In this document: positions 41,935 to 51,117 of the stretch, in pieces | Numbering within the stretch: the first letter of the stretch is position 1 | Layout: every line of letters begins with the position of its first letter | Assembly (NCBI RefSeq): GCF_947503875.1 | Contig: NZ_CANNFH010000004.1 | Coordinates: 124,001 to 188,000, forward strand | Length of the DNA: 64,000 nt | Origin: an uncultured Polaribacter sp. | Lineage (GTDB): Bacteria; Bacteroidota; Bacteroidia; Flavobacteriales; Flavobacteriaceae | Direction of reading: 5' to 3' | Made by a program: the position numbers and the translations under genes | Notes under the pieces: generated by a model | Databases searched by the model: none | Seen by the model: only the letters and a program-made list of their open reading frames with translations | Told to the model about the DNA's origin: nothing

Positions 41935-42680
41935 ACAAGTTCTTGCTTAATCCAGTCGTATCCTTTTGCTTCTAGTTCTAAAGCTAAAGAAGCATCGCCA
42001 GTTTTTACAATTTTACCATCGTGTAAAACGTGTACAAAATCTGGAACGATATAATCTAACAAACGTTGGTAGTGTGTAATTACAATTACTGCATTGTCTT
42101 TAGATTTTAATTTGTTAACACCGTTTGCAACAATACGCAAAGCATCTATATCTAAACCAGAATCAGTTTCATCTAAGATGGCTAATTTTGGTTCTAACAT
42201 TGCCATTTGAAAAATTTCGTTACGTTTTTTCTCTCCACCAGAAAAACCTTCATTTAAAGAACGTCCTAAAAATTTTCTATCGATTTCTAATAATTCAGAT
42301 TTCTCACGAATCATTTTTAACATGTCTTTTGCAGGCATGTCTTCTAAACCTTTTGCTTTTCTTGTTTCGTTAATAGCTGTTTTTATAAAGTTGGTTACAG
42401 AAACTCCTGGAATTTCTACAGGATATTGAAACGATAAGAAAACACCATTATGTGCTCTTTCTTCTGGTGCCAATTCATTTAAATCTTCACCATTTAACTC
42501 TATATTACCACCAGTAACTTCATACTCTTCTTTACCAGCAATTACATTGGCTAACGTACTTTTACCAGCACCATTTGGCCCCATAATTGCGTGTACTTCA
42601 CCAGCGTTTACTTCAATATTTAATCCTTTTAAAATTGCTTTTCCGTCAATTTCTGCTTCTAAATTCTCTATTTTTAACAT
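41931..42680 (-). CDS. sufC: SUF ATPase SufC
   Basis: A 249-residue ABC-type ATPase: Walker A GPNGAGKST, signature LNEGFSGGEKKRNEI, Walker B LAILDETDSGLD and switch His in VIVITHYQRLL. SufC drives conformational change in the SufBC2D scaffold and is cytoplasmic, with no membrane partner. It lies between sufB and sufD; both flanking spacers (157 and 108 bp) are inverted repeats of the same AAAGTT-type family. Length normal. Confidence 0.97.
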   Translation of the reverse strand: MLKIENLEAEIDGKAILKGLNIEVNAGEVHAIMGPNGAGKSTLANVIAGKEEYEVTGGNIELNGEDLNELAPEERAHNGVFLSFQYPVEIPGVSVTNFIKTAINETRKAKGLEDMPAKDMLKMIREKSELLEIDRKFLGRSLNEGFSGGEKKRNEIFQMAMLEPKLAILDETDSGLDIDALRIVANGVNKLKSKDNAVIVITHYQRLLDYIVPDFVHVLHDGKIVKTGDASLALELEAKGYDWIKQELV

Positions 42681-42684
42681 GATC

Positions 42685-42842
42685 TGTTAGTTATAAAGTT
42701 GAAAGTTTTTAAAGTTAAAAAGTTCAACTCTGATATTTCTAAATTATTATTTGATTTGTTTTTTTTTATTCTTACAGCATTTAAAAAGGAGAAAGAGAAA
42801 CTTTAAAAACTTTCTACTTTTTTACTTTTAAAACTTGCTAAC
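42685..42842. repeat. Inverted AAAGTT-type repeat between sufB and sufC
   Basis: The left arm (42685-42729) and right arm (42799-42842) contain an exact 16-bp inverted match, GAAAGTTTTTAAAGTT (42701-42716) against 42799-42814. In transcription order the repeat begins at the sufB stop codon and ends just before sufC. Confidence 0.75.
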
Positions 42843-44286
42843 CTACAGAACCTTCTAAACTAATTTCTAATAATTTTTGTGCTTCTACAGCAAATTCCAT
42901 TGGTAACTTATTTAGTACTTCTTTACTAAAACCGTTAACAATTAAAGCAATTGCTTTTTCGGTATCTATACCACGCTGATTACAGTAAAACAATTGGTCT
43001 TCACCAATTTTACTGGTTGTTGCTTCGTGTTCTATTTGTGCCGATTTATTTTTGGTTTCTATATAAGGAAAGGTGTGTGCACCACATTCATTCCCCATTA
43101 ATAAAGAATCACATTGAGAGAAATTACGTGCATTTTCTGCTCTAGAATTTATCTGCACCAACCCTCTATAAGAATTTTGAGATTTTCCTGCAGAAATACC
43201 TTTAGATATAATGGTAGACTTAGTGTTTTTACCCAAGTGAATCATTTTTGTACCTGTATCTGCTTGCTGAAAATTGTTGGTTACTGCAATTGAGTAAAAC
43301 TCACCAACAGAATTGTTTCCTTTTAAGATACAAGAAGGATATTTCCAAGTTACTGCAGAACCTGTTTCTACTTGTGTCCAAGAAATTTTAGCATTGTTTT
43401 CACACAAACCTCTTTTGGTTACAAAATTGTAAACTCCACCTTTACCTTCTTTATTACCAGGATACCAGTTTTGTACAGTAGAATATTTAATTTCTGCATC
43501 ATCTAAAGCAATTAATTCTACAACTGCTGCGTGTAATTGATTCTCATCACGCATTGGCGCTGTACAACCTTCTAAATAAGAAACATAACTACCTTTGTCT
43601 GCAACTACTAAAGTTCTTTCAAATTGACCTGTTCCTCCTTCGTTAATTCTAAAGTAGGTAGATAATTCCATAGGACATTTAACGCCTTTTGGAATGTAAC
43701 AGAAAGATCCATCAGAAAAAACAGCCGAATTTAATGCTGCATAGAAGTTGTCTTTTGTAGGTACAACAGTTCCTAAATATTTTTTTACCAATTCTGGATG
43801 TTCTTGAATTGCTTCTGAAATTGGCATAAAAATTATCCCTTTTTCTCCTAACGTTTTCTTAAAAGTTGTAGCTACAGAAACTGAATCCATTACAATATCT
43901 ACAGCAACGTTTGCCAATTTCTTTTGCTCGTCTATAGAAATTCCTAACTTTTTAAAAGTTTCTAATAAATCTGGATCTACCTCATCTAAAGAATTTAATT
44001 TCGGCTTTTGCTTTGGTGCAGAATAGTATGCAATATCTTGAAACTTTGGTTTCTCATAATGCACATTTGCCCATTCTGGTTCTTCCATTTGTTCCCAAAC
44101 TCTAAAAGCTTCTAAACGCCATTCAGTCATCCATTCTGGCTCGTTTTTCTTTTTAGAAATTGCACGAACAACGTCTTCGTTTAAACCAACAGGAAACGTA
44201 TCACTTTCTATATCTGTATAAAAACCGTATTTATATTCTTGCGTTTTTAATTCTTCTTCTAACTGTTCTTCTGTATATTTACTCAT
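42838..44286 (-). CDS. sufB: SUF scaffold protein SufB
   Basis: A 482-residue SufB. Family segments are [62 protein letters not shown] and [18 protein letters not shown]. The Cys in the C-terminal part accepts sulfur from SufS and the beta-helix pairs with SufD. It is the main scaffold of iron-sulfur cluster assembly. Located between the four-helix-bundle gene and sufC. The start [19 protein letters not shown] is the usual one. Confidence 0.97.
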   Translation of the reverse strand: MSKYTEEQLEEELKTQEYKYGFYTDIESDTFPVGLNEDVVRAISKKKNEPEWMTEWRLEAFRVWEQMEEPEWANVHYEKPKFQDIAYYSAPKQKPKLNSLDEVDPDLLETFKKLGISIDEQKKLANVAVDIVMDSVSVATTFKKTLGEKGIIFMPISEAIQEHPELVKKYLGTVVPTKDNFYAALNSAVFSDGSFCYIPKGVKCPMELSTYFRINEGGTGQFERTLVVADKGSYVSYLEGCTAPMRDENQLHAAVVELIALDDAEIKYSTVQNWYPGNKEGKGGVYNFVTKRGLCENNAKISWTQVETGSAVTWKYPSCILKGNNSVGEFYSIAVTNNFQQADTGTKMIHLGKNTKSTIISKGISAGKSQNSYRGLVQINSRAENARNFSQCDSLLMGNECGAHTFPYIETKNKSAQIEHEATTSKIGEDQLFYCNQRGIDTEKAIALIVNGFSKEVLNKLPMEFAVEAQKLLEISLEGSVG

Positions 44287-44293
44287 AAAACTA

Positions 44294-44740
44294 GTTTATA
44301 ATGTTAAAAAGTTATAAAGTTTATAAAGTTGAGTGGAGATGTTTTAACAAACCACTTATTAACTTAGAAACTTCGTTTATTTTTAACCTTAAATTATTAA
44401 ACTCATTTTCACTTATATAATTTATATCAAAAGCTAAATATAACTGAGAACGTACTTCTCCTGCAGATGCTTTAGCAATGTATAAAAACCTTATAAACTC
44501 TTTTGTTGTCTGCCTTTCAAAACCTTCTGCTATATTAGAAGAAATTGATACAGACGCTCTTCTTATTTGATCTCTTAATCCAAAATCTTTAGCAAATAAA
44601 TCATTTGAATTGGTTACTTTGTAAATTTCAACATTTAATTCTCTTGCCTTTTGCCAAGAAATAATTTCTTCAAAAGAATTAAACTTTGCCATAAACGTTT
44701 TTACTTTTTAACCTTCTACTTTATAACTTTATAAACTTTA
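44294..44740. repeat. Inverted repeats enclosing the four-helix-bundle gene
   Basis: Arms at 44294-44333 and 44702-44740 are inverted copies of AAAGTTATAAAGTTT-type sequence, with an exact 15-bp match (AAAGTTTATAAAGTT at 44316-44330 against 44725-44739). The gene at 44321-44692 lies between them and its stop codon is inside the left arm. The arms are of the same type as the short inverted repeats after sufB and sufC. Confidence 0.7.
44321..44692 (-). CDS. Four-helix bundle protein (S23 / 23S rRNA intervening-sequence protein family)
   Basis: A 123-residue four-helix-bundle protein of the S23/IVP family: the start [20 protein letters not shown], then [20 protein letters not shown] and [22 protein letters not shown] are diagnostic. 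Relatives are encoded in intervening sequences of 23S rRNA or scattered as single genes in Bacteroidetes; related Avd proteins act in diversity-generating retroelements. No function is established. It is inserted between sufA and sufB and enclosed by inverted repeats; the last three residues and the stop are encoded by the left arm. Not a SUF component by any known pathway. Confidence 0.88.
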   Translation of the reverse strand: MAKFNSFEEIISWQKARELNVEIYKVTNSNDLFAKDFGLRDQIRRASVSISSNIAEGFERQTTKEFIRFLYIAKASAGEVRSQLYLAFDINYISENEFNNLRLKINEVSKLISGLLKHLHSTL

Positions 44741-44746
44741 CAAACA

Positions 44747-45076
44747 TTACAAAGAAAAAGACTCCCCACAACCACAAGTTCTATTTGCATTTGGGTTATT
44801 AAATACAAAACCTTTACCGTTTAAACCACCAGAATATTCTAGTGTTGTGCCTACTAAGTATAAAAAACTCTTTTTATCTACAATAAGCCTAACATTATTT
44901 TCTTCAAATATTTTATCGTCTTCAGATTTCTTATTATCAAAAGTTAAATCGTAAGATAAACCTGAACACCCTCCACTTTTTACGCCAACTCTTACATAGT
45001 CTGTTGTGGCGTCAAAGCCATCGTCTGTCATTAACTCAATGACTTTCTTTTTAGCTGTGTCTGAAACTTTTATCAT
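44747..45076 (-). CDS. sufA: A-type iron-sulfur carrier (SufA/IscA family)
   Basis: A 109-residue HesB/IscA-type protein with the three conserved cysteines in GGCSGLSY and CGCGESF at the C-terminus. It carries an iron-sulfur cluster from the SufBCD scaffold to target enzymes. It is the first gene of the reverse-strand suf operon, preceded by a TATCTTTG box (45110-45117) and a palindrome. Whether it is named SufA or IscA cannot be settled from sequence; the operon context favours SufA. Confidence 0.93.
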   Translation of the reverse strand: MIKVSDTAKKKVIELMTDDGFDATTDYVRVGVKSGGCSGLSYDLTFDNKKSEDDKIFEENNVRLIVDKKSFLYLVGTTLEYSGGLNGKGFVFNNPNANRTCGCGESFSL

Positions 45077-45109
45077 AATTTTTTAGGTAGATTGAATCTA
45101 AATTGTATG

Positions 45110-45128
45110 CAAAGATATAACATATGTT
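45110..45128 (-). promoter_or_regulatory. suf operon promoter box and adjacent palindrome
   Basis: The reverse-strand TATCTTTG (45110-45117) fits the -7 consensus and lies 33 nt before the sufA start. Directly upstream of it is the perfect palindrome AACATATGTT (45119-45128), a possible operator. Iron or oxidative control is plausible for a suf operon but is not shown here. Confidence 0.5.
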
Positions 45129-45184
45129 AAACAAAACTGTTAAACTTTCATTAACAACTGCAATTCAACTATTAGTTTTATTGA

Positions 45185-46264
45185 TTATTCTTGAAAAGCA
45201 GGACTATTAACAAAGTCGAAATCAGAAAGGGTTAGCAAAAACGCTTTTAAGTCCGCTTTTTCTTGTGTAGATAAATTTACACCTCCTCTGTTTATTTGCT
45301 TCATTAAAGGGTCTATGGTTGAAGAGGGCTGCAAACCTGTTGAATAAAATTCGATAACCTCTTCTAAAGTAGCAAATCTACCATCATGCATATAAGGTGC
45401 TGTAAAAGCTAAGTTTCTAATAGATGGTGTTTTAAATTTACCATTATCTCTAGGATCTCCTGTAATAGCACCCAAACCTAAATCTGTAAAATTACGATCT
45501 AAACCATTATTATGAAACTCGTTATCTGTCCAAAGTGGATTGTTTTCGCTTCCATGACAATGAAAACAATCGCCTTTTTCTTCTTCCATAAAAATTGTAA
45601 AACCGTTTTTTTCTGCGGATGTTAAGGTTGCTTCGTCGCGCAAATATTTATCAAATTTAGAATTAGCAGAAATTAAGGTTCTCTCAAATTGTGCAATGGC
45701 TTTTACCACTAAAGTGGAATCTATTTTTGCAGTACCAAAAGCACGTAAAAACAAATCTGGATAGGTTGGATGGTTTTGTAGTTTTGCAGTAACTTCTTGC
45801 CAATTAGCATCCATTTCTATAGGATTGGTAATTGGTGTAAACGCCTGATTTTCTAAACTAAAATCTTGACCATCCCAAGAAAAACGCTCACTAAAATTCC
45901 ATGCTAAATTAAATAATGGCATTGCATTTCTAGTGCCTAAATTATTATTTATACCCAAACTAAACTGTAATTGATCTGTAAATGCTTTTTTGGGACTATG
46001 GCAAGTTGCACAAGATTGTGTATTATCTCTAGATAATAATTTTTCGAAAAACAGCTTTTTACCTAAAGTAACACCTTCTTCTGTTAAGGGGTTATTTACA
46101 GGAATTAAAGGCCCTATAAGTTTTTCTGAAAATAATGCTGGTACTTTTAGATTATAGGCAATAGGTGTGTATATTTCTTCTTCTTTTGATGCGCAATTCA
46201 TCAGAAAAAGAAAAAACATAAATAGAAATATGTAGTTTCTTATTTTTTTACCATCTAATGGCAT
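45185..46264 (-). CDS. Di-haem cytochrome c peroxidase, MbnH-like lipoprotein (cluster 1)
   Basis: About 359 residues from ATG 46264: lipoprotein signal ending FLFLMNCAS, then a di-haem peroxidase domain with haem motifs CATCH (residues 85-89) and CFHCH (233-237) and the C-terminal segment NLAFTAPYMHDGRFATLEEV. It belongs to the cytochrome c peroxidase / MauG superfamily. Because the gene just upstream encodes an MbnP-like protein, it is best read as MbnH-like: in the methanobactin system MbnH oxidises a tryptophan of MbnP to kynurenine. That activity is not shown here. It is the last gene of a four-gene operon. Confidence 0.85.
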   Translation of the reverse strand: MPLDGKKIRNYIFLFMFFLFLMNCASKEEEIYTPIAYNLKVPALFSEKLIGPLIPVNNPLTEEGVTLGKKLFFEKLLSRDNTQSCATCHSPKKAFTDQLQFSLGINNNLGTRNAMPLFNLAWNFSERFSWDGQDFSLENQAFTPITNPIEMDANWQEVTAKLQNHPTYPDLFLRAFGTAKIDSTLVVKAIAQFERTLISANSKFDKYLRDEATLTSAEKNGFTIFMEEEKGDCFHCHGSENNPLWTDNEFHNNGLDRNFTDLGLGAITGDPRDNGKFKTPSIRNLAFTAPYMHDGRFATLEEVIEFYSTGLQPSSTIDPLMKQINRGGVNLSTQEKADLKAFLLTLSDFDFVNSPAFQE

Positions 46265-46332
46265 AATAAACAATGTTTTTTATAAATATTTTTCTTTTTA
46301 AATTTTTCTGAATTTATAGAATACATTATAAA

Positions 46333-46357
46333 TTTCTGCTTTCGCAGGAATGACAAA
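46333..46357. repeat. Short CTGCTTTCGCAG dispersed repeat
   Basis: CTGCTTTCGCAGGAATGACAAA lies between the MbnP-like and MbnH-like genes and resembles dispersed flavobacterial elements with a CTGC...GCAG stem and a GGAATGACA tail. It may form a small hairpin in the operon mRNA. Confidence 0.4.
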
Positions 46358-46364
46358 TTGATAG

Positions 46365-47111
46365 TTATTGTGTAATTTCTCCTAAAGAAAAAACAGATTG
46401 CCCATTTTCATTCATTAAAATTTGTGCGTCAAAATTTGGCATTAAAACAGTATTCAGTTCGTTTAAATTCCAAGTATTTGGATTTTTAAACCACTCTGCA
46501 ACATTCATTTTAATTTCTATGGTTGTATCATTTATAATTTCAATTTCTCCTAAATCCACTTCAAAAGAAGTGTCTTTAAACACTAAATTATTTGGGTCTG
46601 TTCTGTTTACAGCTCTAATTGCATGGTAATTAAAACCAGCTTCTTGGTTATTTGCAGCTACAAATTTACCATCAAATTGCATATAATGGTAACCGCCACC
46701 TAACATATTAGGTACATTAAAATTTACCGTATTTAAATCTTGATAAATACCATCTGTATTGTCTTCATCTTTAAAACCAAATCTAAATTTTAGATTTATT
46801 AAATCGGCTTTTTGATTTGGTATGGTTAACGATAAACCTGTGTTTTGGCCAAGATCTACTAAGTTTCTATTTTTTGTATCCAATAAATTTATGTTCGTAA
46901 TTACATAACGTAACTTCTCTATACTTAATTGATCTCCATTTGCGTTTGTAAACTTTAATTGGTTAAAATCTGCCTCTGTAATTGGTGTACCATTCCAATT
47001 ATGAGTGAATTTTAACGTTACACTACCTCCTGGATTCACGCAACATTCTACATCATCTTTGCAAGACGAAAAGAGAATTACTATTAAAAAAAGTGAAACT
47101 ATTTTTTTCAT
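46365..47111 (-). CDS. MbnP-like lipoprotein (cluster 1)
   Basis: A 248-residue lipoprotein (signal ending ILFSSCKDD) with one MbnP-like domain: VTLKFTHNWNGTPITEADFN, LSIEKLRYVITNINLLD, LKFRFGFKDEDNTDGIY and YHYMQFDGKF. In methanotrophs MbnP is a periplasmic copper protein whose tryptophan-derived kynurenine is made by MbnH; here the MbnH-like gene follows 100 bp downstream. Notable: the segment aligned with WSWQAGYKFMVFEG of the second copy (62531-63310) reads GGGYHYMQFDG, without tryptophan. The CC in DVECCVNPG may be another metal or disulfide site. Ligand and partner are inferred. Confidence 0.82.
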   Translation of the reverse strand: MKKIVSLFLIVILFSSCKDDVECCVNPGGSVTLKFTHNWNGTPITEADFNQLKFTNANGDQLSIEKLRYVITNINLLDTKNRNLVDLGQNTGLSLTIPNQKADLINLKFRFGFKDEDNTDGIYQDLNTVNFNVPNMLGGGYHYMQFDGKFVAANNQEAGFNYHAIRAVNRTDPNNLVFKDTSFEVDLGEIEIINDTTIEIKMNVAEWFKNPNTWNLNELNTVLMPNFDAQILMNENGQSVFSLGEITQ

Positions 47112-47113
47112 TA

Positions 47114-48445
47114 TTATTCTTTAAATTTTATTAGTAATGCGTCTGCAAAACCTTTGTTTTCTTGTATTTCAAAATCTGAACTACTACTCTCTCCAACAGC
47201 AATAATTGTGTTGTTATTTAATTCTGTAATTCCGTATAAAAAATCTATTTGAGAACCGCCAACTGTTTTTTGCCACAATAATTCTCCAGAATTATTTATT
47301 TTTAAAAGTAGGGCATCATTTTGACCATTATTTGTAAAATTATTGTCTAAACTTCTAGAACTACCAGCTATTAAAAAGCCATTATCTTGGGTTTTAAAAA
47401 TGGCTCTTGCCACATCAAAATTAGTACCTCCTAATGTTTTTTGCCAAATTATTGTGCCATTTGTAGCAAACTTTACAACCCAAATATCTGCAGCACCATT
47501 ATTATTTTGCACGTCTTTATCTGTACTTCTAGTATCGCCAACTACTATAAAATTGCCATCATTAGTTGTTGTAATTGCTCTGGCCTCATCTATTTCTGAA
47601 CCTCCAAAATTTTTTTCCCAAATTAATGCTCCTGTATTCGATATTTTAATAATCCAAAAATCGTAAGCGCCTTTGTTATTTTTTATATTAAAATCTTTAC
47701 TATCTGAAGAGCCTGCAATTATATATTGATTTTCTGGTGTTTCTACAATTCCTAATGGTGTATCTGTAAAAGAGCCTCCAAAAAATCGACTCCATTCTAC
47801 ATTACCAAAAGCATCTGTTTTTATAGCCCAATAATCTCCACCAGCATGTTTGGTTGCATTGGTTTTTGCATTGCCTTGTCCATTAGATGCAGATACATCT
47901 AAAACGCCAGTTATTAATAAACCTCCACTATTTGTTTCTATTACTTTTGTACCTGTATCTGCTCCTAAAAAGCCGTAAGACTTTTGCCATAATAAATTGC
48001 CAAGCGCATCAATTTTTATCAACCAAAAATCGTTGGCACCATTATTTATAGTTACGTCTAAATCTGAACTGCTTGTAGACCCTAAAACAACATAATTGCC
48101 ATCTTTGGTTTGTATAATACTTGCAGCACTATCATCTTTAGATCCTCCATAATTCTGTTGCCATTCTAAATTATTTTCCGAAGAAAATTTTAAGACTAAA
48201 AAATTAAAAGATTCATCTGCTTTATTGGTAATATCTGCATTATTACTCTGTGTATAACCTGCTGTAATATAGCCACCATCTTTAGTAGCGTAAACTGTGT
48301 TTAAAACATCGTTTTTACTACCACCAAAAGTGGTGATTGAAATTTTTTCCTCGTTTTCAACTGGATTTTCATCAATAAATACTTCAGTGTCTTTAGCGCA
48401 GCTGAATAAAAAAAGGAAGCATAATATATAGCAGAAATTTCTCAA
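47114..48445 (-). CDS. Seven-repeat propeller-like lipoprotein
   Basis: A 443-residue lipoprotein (signal ending FLFLFSCAKD) composed of seven repeats of about 58 residues, each with a GGS-type turn, an ...TKDGGYI-A-G-T.S. strand and a D-.-W.-K-D..GN..W strand. Examples begin TFGGSKND, NYGGSKDD, FFGGSFTD, NFGGSEID. Seven units fit a seven-bladed beta-propeller, inferred from repeat number only. It sits 2 bp upstream of the MbnP-like gene, in the same operon. Function unknown; a scaffold or binding role at the surface is likely. The serine hydrolase at 14751-16871 carries the same repeats. Confidence 0.78.
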   Translation of the reverse strand: MRNFCYILCFLFLFSCAKDTEVFIDENPVENEEKISITTFGGSKNDVLNTVYATKDGGYITAGYTQSNNADITNKADESFNFLVLKFSSENNLEWQQNYGGSKDDSAASIIQTKDGNYVVLGSTSSSDLDVTINNGANDFWLIKIDALGNLLWQKSYGFLGADTGTKVIETNSGGLLITGVLDVSASNGQGNAKTNATKHAGGDYWAIKTDAFGNVEWSRFFGGSFTDTPLGIVETPENQYIIAGSSDSKDFNIKNNKGAYDFWIIKISNTGALIWEKNFGGSEIDEARAITTTNDGNFIVVGDTRSTDKDVQNNNGAADIWVVKFATNGTIIWQKTLGGTNFDVARAIFKTQDNGFLIAGSSRSLDNNFTNNGQNDALLLKINNSGELLWQKTVGGSQIDFLYGITELNNNTIIAVGESSSSDFEIQENKGFADALLIKFKE

Positions 48446-48452
48446 AATTACC

Positions 48453-49709
48453 TTAAGATTTACTTTTTCTAATTACAAATAAACCACGATCTATATCGCT
48501 TACAATTATATTACCACTTGGTAAAAAAGGATATACATTCCAAGCACCATTAAATAAAGTGCTATTATTTTCTGGATGCGTATCAAAAAAACCAACTTCT
48601 GTAATTTCTTTGTTTTCGATATTGGTAATATCTATAACACGCACGCCAGCTGTATAACTGGCCTGATAAAAAAGGTTTTCTTTTACATAACCATTATGAT
48701 CTATTGCCACTGTTGGCCCTAAATAATCGAAATGAAACTTAGGGTTATCTAAATCTTTAAAATCGAAAATAATAGTTCTTGTATTGCCACCAAAATTGCG
48801 TTCATCTAATTCATCTCCTAGTAAAAAATAATTAAAATCTTCTGTAAACCAACCTTGGTGCGTATAACCAATATTTGGATAGGTAATTGTAGAGATTTGT
48901 ACAGGATTTGCCTTATCTGTAACATCTACAAGAATAACTTCTGTCTCATTACTACTTATTAAAATTTCTTTGCCCACATAATCTGTATCTGGGCCATTAT
49001 AAGTTACAACTTGGGCATCATGAGAATAATCTAAAAAACCACCTTCTGCCTTTGGCTCAAAAACATTTTGAATATTTATAAACAAAGGACCACCTCTAAA
49101 AGTAGCTTGCCTACTTGTACCTACAGGATATGCATAGCCTTGTTTTTCATTAATTACTATATTATGGGCATTACCAAAACCTGTAAATACAGCATCTTCT
49201 GTAAATTGTTCTGGCGTATTTGTAACAGCCCTAAGTCTATTTAAATCGAAAATTTGCATGCCATGATTGGCAGCTTCACTTACAATATAAGCCGTGTTAT
49301 TATATACTTTAACGTCTCTCCAAGGACTATTTACGGTTCTTGTAGGTAAAAAACCAATAATTGTTGCCTCTAAAGGATTGGTAATATCTATAAAGGAAAC
49401 CCCTTTGTTTGTGCACATTAGTGCGTATTCTTTTTGCGTTATTGGGTCTACCCAGCCCCAAGAATCATTACCTTCTGTATTTGCACCAGCCATTTCTTCT
49501 AAAGTAATGTGTGCTAATAAATCGTAATCTTTACAAGGATAATCTCCAGCAAAACCGTTTTCACAAGCATGTAAAACTGTGGGCGTTATTTCTTCTTCTG
49601 GAGGTAATTCTTCAGATATAATTTCCGGTTCAAAAATTTCCGGTTCAAAAACATCTTTTTTAGTACAACTAAATGCCAATAAAAAACAGAAGAGAAATAT
49701 TTTTTTCAT
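48453..49709 (-). CDS. Choice-of-anchor B family lipoprotein
   Basis: A 418-residue lipoprotein (signal ending LLAFSCTKK) of the choice-of-anchor B family, related to LVIVD repeat proteins. Diagnostic segments are GDYPCKDYDLLAHITLEEM, GNDSWGWVDPITQKEYALM, WRDVKVYNNTAYIVSEAANH, GNAHNIVINEKQGYAYPVGT and LSDIDRGLFVIRKS at the end. The domain is probably a beta-propeller displayed on the outer membrane. First gene of the operon with the seven-repeat protein, MbnP-like and MbnH-like genes. No -7 box was identified in the upstream gap. Confidence 0.83.
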   Translation of the reverse strand: MKKIFLFCFLLAFSCTKKDVFEPEIFEPEIISEELPPEEEITPTVLHACENGFAGDYPCKDYDLLAHITLEEMAGANTEGNDSWGWVDPITQKEYALMCTNKGVSFIDITNPLEATIIGFLPTRTVNSPWRDVKVYNNTAYIVSEAANHGMQIFDLNRLRAVTNTPEQFTEDAVFTGFGNAHNIVINEKQGYAYPVGTSRQATFRGGPLFINIQNVFEPKAEGGFLDYSHDAQVVTYNGPDTDYVGKEILISSNETEVILVDVTDKANPVQISTITYPNIGYTHQGWFTEDFNYFLLGDELDERNFGGNTRTIIFDFKDLDNPKFHFDYLGPTVAIDHNGYVKENLFYQASYTAGVRVIDITNIENKEITEVGFFDTHPENNSTLFNGAWNVYPFLPSGNIIVSDIDRGLFVIRKSKS

Positions 49710-49872
49710 GATTTTGTATTTAATACATAAAATATAACGTATTTATTAAAGGTTAGTTGCACTGATGTTGTGTAAAGTTACTAAATATTTACCTAATTAA
49801 AATTTAGAAAGAATACTCTCTAACAAGCTAATAAAAATATAAGGTATAAACCGTAATATTTGATTTTCTAAT

Positions 49873-50979
49873 TTAGTAAAAATATCTTTTTAATTTTAAA
49901 AATTGTTTTTCAAATACATGATAAGATAGTATACTAATACCTATTGTTATGAGTAAAGAAACTATTGCTAATACATACCAATTAGAAAAAGAAAGATATT
50001 TAAAAACATAAACAAGTGCTAATATAATTATAGTATGGTATAAGTATAAGCCATAAGTATACTTACCCAATTTGCTAAACCATAAACTGTCACTTATATA
50101 TAAAGCATTCTTTCCTAATGTAAATAGTATTGTAATTGAAAATAAAAGGCTTAAGATAAAAGGAGAAAAATAGTCAAAAAATAGTACGTTACTATTTGGT
50201 ATGATAAAAACGATTGCTATGGTTACAATTAAAAAGATATATTTTAAATATTTTGGAATTATTTCTAAATAATGTAAAGCACTTTTTTTGTGCATCAAAA
50301 TATATGCAGGTATTGCTCCAAACGCAAAATAATCAAGATGCGAAAATAAATCTATATGCGCTATACCAAAATGGGTGTAAATTAACCGAGAAATATGAGC
50401 AATTATAATACTTGCAAAAATAAGGTGAGGGATTTTTTTTGAAGAAAGAAAACGCAGGATTACTGCCCAAAAAATATAAAAATGCTCTTCTATACAAAGA
50501 GACCACATTACCCTTAAAGGTGCTCCATCAGGAAATGTATTTGTCATCATCATTTTATAATTCTCGCCAAAAAATATCGATGTCAATAAATCAGGTTTAT
50601 AGCCTGTATTAGTAAAAGGTAAATTTAAAGCGTTTAAAATATATGGAGATACATATGCAAAGGCTATCATCAGATAAAATAAGGGCCAAATTCTTAGCAC
50701 TCGTCTAGCAAAAAACTTCTTTAAAGATATTTTCTTTTTTTGTTCTTTTTCATAAAGTAAAATATAAGTAATTAGAAAACCACTTAAAACAAAAAAGAAG
50801 GTTACACCAATTCCGCCACTTTTAAGAAAAAAATCAATGTAGAGATTCCCGGTTTTTGGTAAATGTAAGAGAAAGACCAATAGAAAAGCGAAAAATCTTA
50901 GCGCATCAAATGTATGAAAGTGTTTTCTACTCAATCTATGTAAATTTTTTTCGGTTTGGCAACTTACAGCGAACTTCAT
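49873..50979 (-). CDS. Acyltransferase 3 family membrane protein
   Basis: A 368-residue integral membrane protein of the acyltransferase 3 family (OafA/OatA type), with about ten hydrophobic helices. Family marks are the N-terminal FDALRFFAFLLVFLLHLPKT (conserved His), the GGIGVTFFFVLSGFLITYIL segment and FFARRVLRIWPLFY. Such enzymes move acetyl or other acyl groups across the inner membrane onto surface polysaccharides, lipid A or peptidoglycan. Target unknown; no glycan genes lie nearby. Divergent from thiL. Confidence 0.88.
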   Translation of the reverse strand: MKFAVSCQTEKNLHRLSRKHFHTFDALRFFAFLLVFLLHLPKTGNLYIDFFLKSGGIGVTFFFVLSGFLITYILLYEKEQKKKISLKKFFARRVLRIWPLFYLMIAFAYVSPYILNALNLPFTNTGYKPDLLTSIFFGENYKMMMTNTFPDGAPLRVMWSLCIEEHFYIFWAVILRFLSSKKIPHLIFASIIIAHISRLIYTHFGIAHIDLFSHLDYFAFGAIPAYILMHKKSALHYLEIIPKYLKYIFLIVTIAIVFIIPNSNVLFFDYFSPFILSLLFSITILFTLGKNALYISDSLWFSKLGKYTYGLYLYHTIIILALVYVFKYLSFSNWYVLAIVSLLITIGISILSYHVFEKQFLKLKRYFY

Positions 50980-51105
50980 TACAATACTAACATAATTTTA
51001 GCAATTTAACGCCTTACACTAAGATGTTCATCAAAAAAAACCATATGAATATAAAATATTTACACATCTCTGCTAAACTAACTCTTTATTCTTTTTAATT
51101 GTAAT

Positions 51106-51113
51106 TATCTTTG
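51106..51113 (+). promoter_or_regulatory. -7 box abutting thiL
   Basis: TATCTTTG ends exactly 4 nt before ATG 51118, which places the expected transcript start at the start codon (leaderless). Confidence 0.6.
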
Positions 51114-51117
51114 CAAT

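Noticed and set aside
41828..44740. CRISPR-like regular repeats in the suf spacers
   Set aside because: The units are degenerate, AT-rich and arranged as inverted arms with no unique spacers of even length; no cas genes are present.
51000..51117. TPP riboswitch before thiL
   Set aside because: The -7 box ends 4 nt before the start codon, leaving no room for a leader RNA.
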